A stretch of DNA of 64,000 nt, from assembly GCA_001466705.2 (NCBI GenBank), contig LATX02000001.1, forward strand, positions 2,852,001-2,916,000, read 5' to 3'. A program made the translations under genes and the position numbers. The notes below the pieces were generated by a model, which ran no database searches, was not told where the DNA came from, and saw nothing but the letters and a program-made list of their open reading frames with translations. Shown in pieces: positions 35,201 to 46,801 of the stretch. How positions within the stretch are numbered: the stretch's first letter is position 1; each line of letters opens with the position of its first letter. This DNA comes from Moniliophthora roreri. Taxonomy: Eukaryota; Basidiomycota; Agaricomycetes; Agaricales; Marasmiaceae.

Positions 35201-37081
35201 ATGAGCGATCTTCTAGTCTCTTACACCGCCCTTTCGCCGTCGTCAAGCAGATCCGAGGTCTCAAAAATTTTGACTTTGATCATCAATGGTAAACCGTTGG
35301 TCTTCTTTGCGCTGAAGAACGGGTGCTGATGTGCTCTTTTACAGCGCTTCCGTGGACCGTCAACAACTCTACTCGCGCAAAGTTGATTGAAGTTCTCCTG
35401 AATGATTTGAAGAAGAGAGGGCCAGAGTCGAGGTTGACGAACCAAGGTGCGTTCTACGCCTTCGCTGTTCTGAAAACGTTCCTCGATATTATTCTGATTT
35501 GAAACAGATGCAGCGAAAGGCTTGCTTGCTGTCAAGACACTTGGGAAGAAACCAGAAGGCGCAGAGCAACTGGCTACGGCATTCGGGTTTTCAACTCTTC
35601 TTGCACTCGCAGTTGAGCTGAAGGATGATGTAGAGGCGTCTTCTGAAGCACTCCGGTGCATAGCGAACACATTGCTGTTATTTGATCAATCCCGAACATT
35701 ATTCATCACGGAGGAGGTTGGAGGAGGTGAGATTTGTGTGAAGGCGTTGAATGTGAGTACTCCTTTCAACCCCATCCACTCGTCCATTCCCCATCTCCAT
35801 AACCCGTAGGAATGTACGCATCCAGACCAAATATTCGTGCTTGCCCGGATACTGTTCTTTGCAACCGTGACGCCGTCACCATTTGTCGTTTCGTTGGTCG
35901 AAAAGGAGCACGAAGGACAGAACATCAGCGATATCATCGGTTCAAAACTCGATCTTATGCTGGTAGAGCTTCCAAAGGACGTAAAGATGGCGAAGGAGGC
36001 CATAGCAGACTTGTTGAAGCTCACATTCAATATTTTGTTGCATTATCCCAAGGTGCGTGTGGGCACTTCGGTTGTAACAACAGTTTTCATAAATGCTACC
36101 TAGTTGGTCGAGTGTGAACCCCAGTCGTCCTCAGCCAGCGAGGACTCATCCAAGATCATGGGTGACTTCTGGAGCTCCAAACTCAACGGTTTCATCCTAC
36201 CACTTTTACGTGTCTACCAAGGTCTTCCTGTCTCGAAACCAACACCCCTCGTTTCGCCCCTCACCAACGCAATACACTGTTTAATCACCATACCCGTCAA
36301 CGAGTCAGTCCGGGACTTGTGGTTCGGTACCGATTCCAATCAAGCGCCAGATGTCGTTGCGCGAACACGAGATCTCATAGACGAATGCTTCGCCCTCTAT
36401 TTCCCCAAGAAAAAATCTCCTGATGACTCGTCTGTTCGGGATTATGCTAGGTCACTTCACCCCGACGACGAATTGGATGATATCCTCTCACCATTGGTTA
36501 TGCTTCTCACTCGTCTATGTCTCGGGAACGCCTCTACTCGTCAGCGCATCCTCGATTGGACTGTCCCGCCAGATCTGGACCGGGACCCTGAACGCCCGTT
36601 GGACGAGCGACCTACTTTCCTCGGAAGGTGCTTGAGACTTATGGGCTCAGTTTACCATCGCCGATTGAAAGACGCCGTCGGTGAGATGTTATACATAATG
36701 TGTGGAGAAGATGCTGGCGTTTTGTGCAGTAAAGTTGGATATGGACACGTCGCTGGGTTCTTGTTCGAGAAGGGCGTGATGAGTGCCCCGGATACCAATG
36801 GTGATGACAAGGGCAAAGGCAAGGAACAGGAGAATGAAGACGAAGAGGCGGATAACTCGGAAATGACATTTGCGAATCCAGAGACGAGGCAGATCAATCC
36901 AATTACTGGAACATATGTTCCTGACAAAACGAGCAATCCTGCGGATGATATGAGCGAAGAAGAAAAAGAAAGGGAGATGGAGAAGCTGTTTGTGCTGTTT
37001 GATAGGATGGAGAAGACGGGTGCGTTGCAGCCGGAGCAGAATCCTGTTCGCAAGGCTATTCAGAAGAGTATGCAGAGTTGA
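35201..37081 (+). CDS. RIC8: RIC8/synembryn, G-alpha chaperone and exchange factor
   Basis: Synembryn folds and activates heterotrimeric G-alpha subunits; in fungi it is needed for cAMP and polarity signalling. The protein is built of armadillo-like helices. Exon 1 is MSDLLVSYTALSPSSSRSEV. Further exons give TRAKLIEVLLNDLKKRGPES, GLLAVKTLGKKPEGAEQLAT, SSEALRCIANTLLLFDQSRT (the conserved CIAN motif), IFVLARILFFATV and LLKLTFNILLHYPK. A single long last exon from about 36104 holds ALTNAIHCLITIP-like and LMGSVYHRRLKDAVGEMLY blocks. The C-terminus is acidic (KEQENEDEEADNSEM), then NPITGTYVPD and EKEREMEKLFVLFDRMEK, a classic RIC8 tail. Start and stop are clear, about six exons. Confidence 0.92.
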
Positions 37082-37139
37082 GGTGCTGGATCAGTTGATT
37101 CGCCGGTCGGATCGGAGTTTCTTGGCTGCTTTCTTTTTC

Positions 37140-37142
<3 letters not shown>

Positions 37143-37171
<29 letters not shown>
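37143..37171 (+). repeat. Poly-T homopolymer
   Basis: An uninterrupted T run of about 29 bases just after the RIC8 stop codon. A second, shorter T run of about 20 lies near 37410. Length in the assembly may be imprecise. Confidence 0.9.
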
Positions 37172-37174
<3 letters not shown>

Positions 37175-38150
37175 TTTGGTGGAGAATGGGTGAATAATTG
37201 CAGTCCGATACATGTAGAGATCATTCAGTAATCAGTGTAATCTCCAGCTCCTGTTGCATCTCAAACTTCGACAGCGTTCTGCCGGGTCAAATCAACAAAG
37301 CTGGCTTGTAGTCCCCATCGGAGGAACGGCCCGAAGTAAGCGAGACCACGAAAAAGGTTCGCTTTCGCCTTCTCACCAGATAAAGCACAGATTGGCGACA
37401 CCACTTGACTTTTTTTTTTTTTTTTCCAAACTTTCGCATCTCTACCTTCTTCGAATCTTTTCTCTTACTACTAAACTGATCACGGGTTATGATACTGTGA
37501 GTCTGCAGCGGATGGGAAGAGAACAAAATCGGGAAGGGATTGATTTGGATTGGAGCAAGGAGCTCGTTATCTATGTACTCATATCAAATGAAAACAGTAT
37601 CACTAAGGAAACATCTAGTGGCATCTAGCGTTTGGGACTCGATTCATGTACCCAGAAAGTGGGCTTAACACCAATAACGTCAATATCAACATCAACGACG
37701 CTTGCCGACGCCCTAGTTTCAATACAAGTAATTCAATTTATTTTCTCAAAAACCCTGGTGAGCTGCGTAATCTCTGCATTATCAAATGCTGGTACCATTG
37801 CGTCCCCAGGTCATATGCTATTTCTTGTCATTGGATCATACAGACTATCTACTGAGTTCAACGTGTCGACATGCCTCGGATTGACTGGGCATTCGGAAAC
37901 CGGGGAATTTTGAGAGATGGGCTTCTCCCTTCGCGGGAACGCATGAACCCGCATGTCCCATGGCTGTAACCCAGCAACTTAAGAGCTATCGAGGTCACCC
38001 TTTTTTGGAGAAAAACGTGAAAATATGGGTGTGGTTGGTTCGCCTTTCAAGTACATTCGCGGATCTGGGTCTCACTAAATACAGTACCATTTGTAGGCAT
38101 ATAAAGCGGAACATCCGACCGAAGCAGACCAACCATACCGACTGTAAAAC
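37172..38150. other. Intergenic, no gene supported
   Basis: Short frames only. A second poly-T tract lies near 37410. Nothing else was recognised. Confidence 0.5.
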
Positions 38151-38990
38151 GATCACACTGGCCTGCACTTTCCTGGTATATGTCGCTCCAGTTCTCGCAC
38201 GAAGGGTGTTCAATCTCTGGCGTCAAAAAAGGGCTTTTCGATATCCGTTCGGACCGCTATTACTGGCAACTTCTTCGATCTTCCTCAGAGAAAGCCATGG
38301 CTTGTCTACACAGTGGGCAAAACAATATGGTGGGTGTAATACATGCTGAGCTTACGCATTTGTTTGTAGTCGATATCATACATTTGGAGGCTCTAGGCGA
38401 TCATGTTATTACCCTGGCTCCTTAGGAATCATCAATAACTTACTGGAGAAGCGTTCGTGAATCTAACACACCTGAGGTTGCAGAGAGGCCACCTCCGCAA
38501 ATAGATTATTCATTGGTTGCTCGTGTGGTTATGGTTCAGGCTGGGGATTCAATATTACGCTTCAAGGTCACAACGATACATGGAGGAAAGACAGGAAGAC
38601 TTACCAGCAACATCTAAGGTCCGATGCCGTTGCTGAGTTGAGGCCCATTATGCGGGGGTGCATTGTTATTTTCCCGAACAGTCTACTCCACACTCCGGAT
38701 AACGTCATGGGGCGCATTGACTTGTGGGTGCTTTTTCGCGTTCATCTACGTCTCTTCATGTTATTTCTGTGCAGATTATTGTGTAGTCTGGCATTATCGT
38801 CTATGTACGGCACAAAGACTGACTCTGCTAATGATTCCTTTCGGTTGGCGAAGGTAACCACGCATGCTCTTGACACTATCTTTTCGACCCGTTACAGGTT
38901 TCCTCGTATCATTTTCCCCTTCTGTTCGCTTCATTCCTGAATGGGCGCCTGTTTTCGGAAGTATCGCGTGATTTATCAGTTACACCAAGA
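38151..38990 (+). pseudogene. Truncated, frameshifted cytochrome P450 relic
   Basis: P450 landmarks follow in the right order but in different frames. First comes an N-terminal anchor (TFLVYVAPVLARRVFNLWRQ), then GNFFDLPQRKPWLVYT and WAKQYG (about 38260-38330) with a 2-base frame break between them. After an intron-like gap come DIIHLEALGDHVITLA (38370-38420) and GIINNLLEKRS with a following TGA (38427-38460). Next are GWGFNITLQGHNDTWRKDRK and TYQQHLRSDAVAELRPIMR (38540-38650), SLLHTPDNVMGR, SLALSSMYGTKTDS and FSPSVRFIPEW (to about 38945). The I-helix, ExxR and the heme-cysteine region are absent downstream. The pattern resembles agaricomycete multifunctional P450s with the WLTF/EWAKxYGD motif. 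It must be non-functional. Confidence 0.75.
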
Positions 38991-39560
38991 AACTTTGTTG
39001 TGATCCGCAAAAGCTTCCTTTCAACCAAGTTTGAAAGGACATGGCGAGTACTTCACTCATGTGCACGTAGCTTCACTCACGGTCGTTCAGGAATCAGGTT
39101 GTGATAACATTAACGGCCTCGTTGCTCGCGTGTCAAGAAAGGATTCAATCCCGTCTGAAGAGTTCGGTTGAGTCAAGTACATGGTTAGTTTGTTACCTAC
39201 TCAGTTCTTCCTCGATATTCACCTTTGCAGCAACAGCAGATACCGTAAGATGCTATGCCGTCCTTACAACTGTCAATGTAACACACGATTACAGACTTTA
39301 TCCTTGCTCGGCACATTCTTTTTGGCCATGGGCCACGAGCAGTCCATGTAGAAATAATGTAATTCTCCCCAGCAATGCAACCCCGACACGTTATAAAGCG
39401 GACCCTGCCAACTGCACGTCATGACCAAATTCGGTACCTTTATTATTCCCACCAGTACCTTTATCATTTCCCCCTTCCCATTCCTTGACCATATTTATTA
39501 ATCTACAACACACTGCTGAATTGTCATTCTGCCTCTGTGGTTTCACTGCTCTTTGCTCAT

Positions 39561-39664
39561 AGGTGCGTATGTTTATCATTTGGCTGAGCTTGAGATAATA
39601 ATAATTATCCCTCAGCTACCTCCCGGATACCTGCCTCTCATACAGAATTATCATTCTCCCCCAC
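39561..39664 (+). repeat. Non-coding repeat unit, copy A
   Basis: Begins AGGTGCGTATGTTTATCATT, continues with CTCAGCTACCTCCCGGATAC and ends GAATTATCATTCTCCCC. It is about 75-80 percent alike by eye to the unit 125 bp downstream. Confidence 0.7.
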
Positions 39665-39685
39665 TTTGTGTTGATCTGATCCGCT

Positions 39686-39796
39686 AGGTGCGCACCTTTA
39701 TTATTTGGCTCAGCTCGAGCTATTAATAATTGTCCCTCGGCTACCTCCTGGATACCACCTGCCTCTCAGGCTCGCATCGAATTATCATTCTCCCCG
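39686..39796 (+). repeat. Non-coding repeat unit, copy B
   Basis: Begins AGGTGCGCACCTTTATTATT, continues with CTCGGCTACCTCCTGGATAC and ends GAATTATCATTCTCCCC. It shares order and spacing with copy A. Looser relatives occur at 39920-39965. Confidence 0.7.
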
Positions 39797-42700
39797 AACA
39801 TTTCTATCCCGACCACTTTGGCAAATTATAATTCGACCTCATGCTTCCTCGGATTTCAGATATGTTGTGTACAAGTTATTTTTGAATGACACGGAATTAT
39901 TAGCATTCACATACAGTACCCTGTCCCGGATACCTGTCAAATAATCATTCGACCTCAGCTGATACGACAATCCTGGAACTCTTTGCGCACGCTCTCTCAT
40001 GAATTTTTTCCCCGGCATCCTAAGCCTCACGATCACAAGCAAAACTTCCTTATTTCATCAAACCTCACTTCTTGATATCTTAGGTATGCATTGTTGCCTG
40101 TTTTCATGGACTCAGTCTCATTATCATTCAGCATTTCTACTTACCCTGATCCTTCTACATGCTCGCTGCCATTCCTGAGTCTTTATGAGGTAATTTACTG
40201 AGTAGTCTTTACCTATTTACCTTTTATGTAACGTCAAGATTCCACAAGCGCTGAATAGACGCTTGGAATTGAACTACGTCCGGCTCGTCGGAACTAGTGT
40301 TCAGGGAAGAACTTTTCTCATACATATCCACCACATCATTTGCAGACCTGGTAGATATTACCACTTGAGTCGGAGCATAGAAAAGGCCAAACTGAGTGCT
40401 CCCAGCGCTATTAGATCCTCAAATGAAAAAGTCAAGCGACACACAAGCTCAGAATGGCTTTCGTTCACACTTTACTTATAAATTATATCTCTCGACGGCC
40501 ACAAAAAATATCCCCCCACACCAACAACAGAAAATCAACTGAATATCATCTCAAAGGCATCAGAATTTGTTTCAATACATACCTGCAGCCCATACTAAAC
40601 CCTGCGGACGTTTATGGTACAATAGGATATTTGAAAATGCAGCCGATGATCTCTCTAAAATTCTTGCCATAACAGGTAAGAATCTTCCAAAAAAGGCAAT
40701 TAATATTTCTAAATTTGACAACACTATGCAATGCTCGTCGATCTTTGCTGAGAGACCGAACTGTAGCCTAGTAGTCTGATGTTGTTCCGTTTGGCCAATG
40801 TTTACTGAGTGCTCAGTAGTAGAGGCTGCTATATTTGGAGTGTCGGTGAACGATAGCGCGCTAGTGAGGCTCATATTGCCTCGAGACTTCAGGGGAACTT
40901 TTCCATACCCAAAATAGTTTATATTATGAGATGTTATGTTGAGTAGCCATGAGTAAAGCGTAAAGTATAGTAAGAGTGAGGGATATGTATGTAGTCTGGG
41001 TCAGAATCTTCGTAAGGTAGCATTATGGCGGGGTATATATGTCTTCGGTGCCTTCAGGTTCCGGCGGGATCAGTACTACGCTAGGTAATAACTGTCAATT
41101 CAATGAAAGGATATGAAACGGACCTTCCAATCAACACTGTTACCTCCTTGTTGCCTGCCCAAGTGACAGTACTGACTAGCCTCCCATGGGATGGGAAAAA
41201 CATCAAAAACGGTGCTTCAGGGGGCTCCACGAGTTGAAATACAGACTCGGATGATTCCAAACTGAGAACTGTACAGTCCGAAGGGAGTTAAAATCACGGA
41301 GGTAGCGGAGACATCTGAAGGGCGTGAATTATAATGCGTGCAGGGGAATAAGGCGCACCATGACAGATTATAAATGGTACACGCACAGGTGACGGTGTCG
41401 AGAACAATGATGAGGGACTGCTGGGCGCCACTGGACGAATGATAATGTGGCATAGGGGTAATATTTGATGGTGCTGTGATAAAGTGTAAGCACAGAATGC
41501 GGGAGACATTGAGATGACAGGAATACGCACCACAGCCATAGAACACTACACTGCATGACAGAGGAAGGAACATGAAAGGAGGAAGTAAGGATCCAACCGT
41601 GGAAAACATCTGTAATGCGACTGCCGAATTTGGCATTGCTGGTGTTTCCCACTTATTATTCGCACCCAGGGCGAATTATTATTTGTTCCAAGGCAGGCTT
41701 GCAAAAAAGGATGAGAGCAATTATCATTCATCAAGGCCTTACAACATAGCGGGAACATTATAACGCGTCGGGGTTGCAAAGCTGGGGAGAATGAATAAAG
41801 TACTACATGGTATGCTGGGGCCACAACCCGCAAGCCGGGAACAAGAATGGTAAGAAATAGGCACTGTTATTGGGAGTGGCCGTCTACCAACTGGACTGTG
41901 AGCATCGAAGCTCTATATCACGAAGTCATGCGGTGACATCTCCCAGGTCCTATAGGTAAAGACAAGTCCTTCCAATGGTGGCGCACTCGTCAAATATTAA
42001 TTACAATGGCTGCGATGTCCCTCGAGGTCAGACAATCCTGAATAACATGGCTTAGCATTCATGTCCATATCTTCAGGGAGATCGCCAATATCTGGTTTGT
42101 TGTTCGCGATATTCGTGACGATGAATAAAATGAAATTGACACAGAGGAGAACTATTCAGACGGCCCAGGAGTATTCTGGTGAATTTTGATACCTCTGTTA
42201 ACGGCGTGCAGTCTACTGACTTCTTCCTAGCTATCCACTCCCATTTCGCTGCTCCATCAGTCTGCGCCATCCAGAAATGATATCAACTGACTCATGTCTG
42301 TATTTCAACGATTGTGCATTTCCTGTGAAACACTGGCATCATGCTATGTCTCTACGTCCCACTACATCACTCACGTATGGGCCAAGGCAACGAACACTGA
42401 CCTAGCCCGATCAACTAATTAGAAGTATCAATGATTGACCAAACTGAGCAGCCACTGATACGAGTCCTGTCTTTGAGGGCTTAAATTCTGATCTCATTTT
42501 TGCATATGGTGCGGATTGACCCTCTACTTTTTATGAATTCTTCTAATCTAGTGTATTGCAAGGGGCCCCTTATTCCAGCTGAATGCCAATGGTGCGTTAG
42601 TAGCGACCCTAGAGATATGAGGCATGTGAATTCATGTGTAGTCAAGGAATCTAACGGTGCCTTGTTACACCACTGATATGGTGAAAGGACGGGATCATAG

Positions 42701-42844
42701 ATTTTCAACTAGAGCAGATGAGGCCTGATCATCATTCACTGAGCTACTCTATTTGTTACCACAGATTCATTGATGGCGACTTAAGTATTGCTCTGTGAAA
42801 GGCGCTGCTGTACTAGAAGATCCGCATTCTTTTCGTACACCGTA

Positions 42845-44077
42845 ATGTCAGTGTTCAGAGCTTACTTTGAGCTGACTCGTCTCCACAAGTTTCCTCTTGG
42901 TAATATTCTCATCATATGGCCATCAGGTATGTTCTGTCTGCTGGCTACGTCCACCTAGCTGATCCCATTCGTGGTACAGTTTGGGGGCTCTATATGGCAG
43001 CCTACAACCATCCCATCACTTCTACGAGTCTAATAACTCAAACGGTTATGTTTGCTGTTGGTAGCACTTTGCTGCATAGTGCCGCATGTGTCATTAACGA
43101 CATCTGCGACCGCAATTTCGATGGAAAAGTTGGTGAGCATTATGCATCCATGTTCTTAGTATATCAGCTAGAGTCACTGTAATTTCACAGAACGTACCAA
43201 GAATCGGCCGCTGGTAACCGGCGCACTCCCTATAGCTGGTGCATGGATCCTTTTGAGCGTTCTGACATCAGCGACAATGTTTCTGCTCACATTCACCAAC
43301 CCGACTGCGTATGTCACAGGCATTTTTGATATTCTGCACTGCGACTTCTAGAGGTTATTATTTAGTATCTCTTATGGGCTCATCGGTATCTTCCCACTGC
43401 ATGCATTGTACCCACTCATGAAGCGCTGGACGTACTGGCCACAGGCTTGAAGTTTGTCAACCTCTCAACCTCCCAGTGCGAATCATTCAACGTAACTGCG
43501 CAAAGGGCTCGCGATGAATTGGGGCCTCATCGTTAGTTATCTAAATGTCACTGGCGGTCGTCTTGACTCCCATATCATTGTGTTCTTTGCCGGTACAATC
43601 TGGTGAGTTAATGCCGCGCCACCTTGTCATCACTTCGTTGACTATGATGTTTCCCAGCTGGACAATTATCTACGACACCATTTATGGTTGCCAGGACAAA
43701 GATGACGATGTTAAGATTGGCGTCAAGTCGACGTCAATTCTCTTTGGTGAGCGCGTTCGGGGGATTCTGGCGATATTTGCCTGTTCCTTCCTATCCTGCA
43801 TGACCTACGCTGGCGTCCGAAACGGGCACAGCATTTATTTCTTTGTTATATCATGCGGAGGAGCGGCATTTCATTTGAGTTGGCAACTCGCAACATGGAA
43901 TCACGCTGATCGCGAGGACTGCGGCAGAAAATTCGAGGTGCGTGTATCCAGGCACAGTTTTGTCAGAGCATTACTGAAATCACCCAGTCCAACGGGAACA
44001 TGGGATACATTATCTGGATCGGATTGGCTCTAGATTATTGGGTGAAGGTCAACAACGTCTCGAATGTCTCGGGATAG
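42845..44077 (+). CDS. UbiA-family prenyltransferase, possibly disrupted by in-frame TGA
   Basis: An integral-membrane aromatic prenyltransferase of the COQ2/UbiA fold. ATG 42845 gives MSVFRAYFELTRLHKFPLGN, then splices to VWGLYMAAYNHPITS. The first aspartate-rich motif is NDICDRNFDGKVERTKNRPL and the second is YDTIYGCQDKDDDVKIG; both metal/diphosphate-binding signatures are intact. The C-terminus is IIWIGLALDYWVKVNNVSNV followed by SG. Intron borders are otherwise clean. The expected WPQAW-LAMNWG join at 43436-43530 is interrupted: after WPQA the frame meets TGA at 43448-43450, just before the only GT donor available. Either one substitution has inactivated the gene, or an unusual splice bypasses it. 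It could act in ubiquinone synthesis or make a prenylated secondary metabolite; a disrupted copy argues for the latter. Confidence 0.8.
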
Positions 44078-44238
44078 CAGATTTACGACAGAGCGTTTTT
44101 GCAAACGCAGGTTCTCCGGAGTGCTACGGGGTGCATTTGACTTGTATAGATTGTAAAGGAATGCTACTGTACATGTATGGGTCATGTCCTATAAAACAAT
44201 CAAGGGAACTTGTGAGTTCTACAGAGGCCTACCATCAA

Positions 44239-45731
44239 TTAGCTGAAGACCGCTTCTAAGCCTCTTTTCAAATCCTCAATCAAGTCATCAGCCTCCTCGA
44301 CACCTATACTCAACCTGACAAGGCCCTCGCCAATGCCGAGCTGCTCCCGCTCCTTCGGTGGAATACTAGCATGCGTCATCCGTGCCGGAACCTCTGCCAA
44401 ACTCTCTACACCACCTAAGCTCTCAGCCAAGGAGAACAACCTGAGGTGCTCCAAGAATCGGGAGGTGTGAGCCCCATGTTCGTCATAGCTAGCACTCGGT
44501 GATGGTGCTCGAAGTCTGAACGAAACCATACCCGAGAACGGGAAGGATCCATCCCGGAACAGATTGTTATCCTCGATCCACTTGCGTGCGTGAGGACTGA
44601 GATTCCTCCATGCGACTGCAGTGCGTTTATGATGCTTTATCTTGCTCTCCTCACTGCCTGTTACGGGTAAGAAGCCGGGGTAGATGACTTCCTCAACACC
44701 GGGTTCCTTTTCCAGGAATCTTGCAATATGGAGCCCATTCAGCCCGTGTTGTTTCATTCGGAGGTGAAGAGTTTTGGCGCCTCGTTGGGCTAACCAGCAG
44801 TCGAATGGTGAAGGGACTGCTCCTGACGCGTTCTGGAGGAACCGGAGATGCTCGACAAGAGTCGTGTGCCGGGAAGGAAGGATGAGTGCCCCCATGACAA
44901 CATCCGAGTGACCGTTAATGTATTTGGTAAGGGAATGAAGAATGATGTCGGCGCCGAGGAGTAGCGGGGACGAATAGAACGGTGAAGCGAAGGTGTTATC
45001 AACGAGGATGAGGGGTCTGGAAGAAGGCGACAAGAATCGTTCGTCGAGTATTTGGGACAACCGAGCGATATCTATAAGTCGGAGAGTAGGATTTGTAGGT
45101 GTCTCGACCCAGATAAGCTTGGTATTGGGTCGTAGTGCAGCAAGAAGGTTAACCTCTCCCTCGTTGCCTGGCGTCAAGTCTTCCAAGTCGAGGAATGTGG
45201 CTTGTACTCCCTGGGTTTCTGAAGCGACTCGGGTGATGTACCGGAATGTCCCGCCATACACATCGTTCACAGAAACGACGTGAGCTGCTGGGCCCAGTGA
45301 CTGAATAACAGTCGCTGTCGCTGATGACCCTGAAGCGAACGCGATGGCATCTGAACCACCGACTTCAATGGCGGCCAGTGTTCTTTCGAGTGCATTCCTA
45401 TTTGGGTTCCCTGACCGAGAATACTCGAACCCCTGCCCCCATCAAGGTTAGAAAACGTCAATATTGGAATGGTGCTTCTCACCTTGTGATTGCCCACGCC
45501 TTCCTGACGGTATGTCGTACTCAAACTGATAGCGGGTATGACTGCTCCTGTTTCTACACTAGGTTCCGATCCAACACGAATTGCTCGTGTACCGAATCCA
45601 TCCAATACATGCAAAGGATTATTAGTATGGTTCTCCTGTTCCTTGCTGACCCCATTCGAATGGTTTGTCGAGGTACTGGCGGCGTGAGGAGCTTGGTAGC
45701 GAGCGGAAGGTAAATCTTGTGCGCAGGTCAT
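44239..45731 (-). CDS. CYS3: Cystathionine gamma-lyase (PLP enzyme of transsulfuration)
   Basis: Cleaves cystathionine to cysteine, 2-oxobutyrate and ammonia. Two exons, 45483-45731 and 44239-45432, give 480 residues. The Cys/Met metabolism PLP fold is clear: FGTRAIRVGSEPSVETGAVI, ISLSTTYRQEGVG, FEYSRSGNPNRNALE, AFASGSSATA, DVYGGTFRYI, WVETPTNPTLRL, LVDNTFASPF, and the lysine site HSLTKYINGHSDVVMG. The C-terminal domain has SLAESLGGVESLAEVPARMT and IGVEEADDLIEDLKRGL. The length exceeds the usual 390-410 residues because of an N-terminal extension of about 45 residues and an insertion around ESKIKHHKRTAVAWRNLSPH and DNNLFRDGSFPF. Cystathionine beta-lyase or gamma-synthase are less likely alternatives. 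It is convergent with the UbiA gene, 161 bp away. Confidence 0.88.
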
Positions 45732-46801
45732 TTCGGTCCAAGATTAAGATATGTTTTCGTGAGGTGAAAGGGGGGAAGGATGTGCATATAAAAGGGAAAA
45801 GGGGGATGACAAGACGCGATAATTACGAATCAACTTACGTCGATCGATTCAGAGATACATATCCATGTGCAACTGTGCACTCATATGACGATTTGCGAGC
45901 AGGCTTGCTCCAACAACACGAAAAGTTTTTAGACTTTCCAAGTATCCGGATCTTAGCTTAAGGGATTCAGGTACCGGTAGAATTGCATACAGTGCGAACG
46001 ACCGTAGTGCAATTTGATAGAGCATGATATGCGCAGTCCGCTGGGTTATCTCAACGAGAGTAGCAGAAGATGTTGTGTGACCATGCAGCAGCACGACCTG
46101 CTCGCAGCGTTGGATGTGAAAGAGCACCGATAGTGACTGATCGGGGTTGGGATACGTTCTTAAATTCATCGCCCGTGTTGGGCAACGACGAGGAGCAAAT
46201 GTGGGTCCAGAGCCGTCTGTAGCCTGTAGGAAGACACTGCACTGTTTTCTAGTGGTAGCAACATAGCTTCCATTTCTGCTTTTATGCTATCTCCGATGTA
46301 TGTATTTCCACTCTATTAGGTATATGGATCGATGAGCTTCTCGTTACTACGGATCTCCACACCATGTTGCAATTTCATTGGGCTAGATATCCAATGCATC
46401 TCTACTGCATCTGTATCGGCTATAAAATCGACATGACGACACTCTTATACCCCGTACATTTGAGGTGTCCACATACCGCTAAATGGTCTCTGAGTGCCCA
46501 TACATACATATGGTTTCATCACACGCAAGCTCTCGCGTTGTGTACTCTCTCGGCGTACAATGAACTCCAGCAATAGAATTAGGGTTGGGAGACGCGGGAA
46601 GCAGGTTTTCAAGGCGATCTCAGGCGAGCGAATGCGAATCGTCGACCCAGTGTTCAGCAATGTGTAGGTTCATGCGTATTTGTCTTCATGCCGTGGTGCT
46701 CGAACCACCTGAGGTATCGCAAGCGAAGCGAGAGATTGTATCGATAATACGAATGATTGGACTGCAGATATACGTCATTTGGTCCATTTCTACGGCGGCG
46801 T
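45732..46801. other. Intergenic between CYS3 and MCR1
   Basis: No gene supported. Short frames only. A tRNA-like D-arm string near 46245 has no T-arm partner. Confidence 0.5.

Larger units (their letters stand above)
38991..42844. other. Degenerate AT-rich region without genes
   Basis: Follows the P450 relic. It contains a non-coding repeat family with a recurrent TTATCATT motif (39430-40130, with similar motifs again at 41210-41850). A minus-strand 100-codon frame at 40572-40874 has no recognisable family. I see no transposase or reverse-transcriptase motifs. Confidence 0.45.

Noticed and set aside
46236..46270. tRNA D-arm-like TAGTGGTAG string
   Set aside because: No T-arm or acceptor stem pairing within 90 bases.
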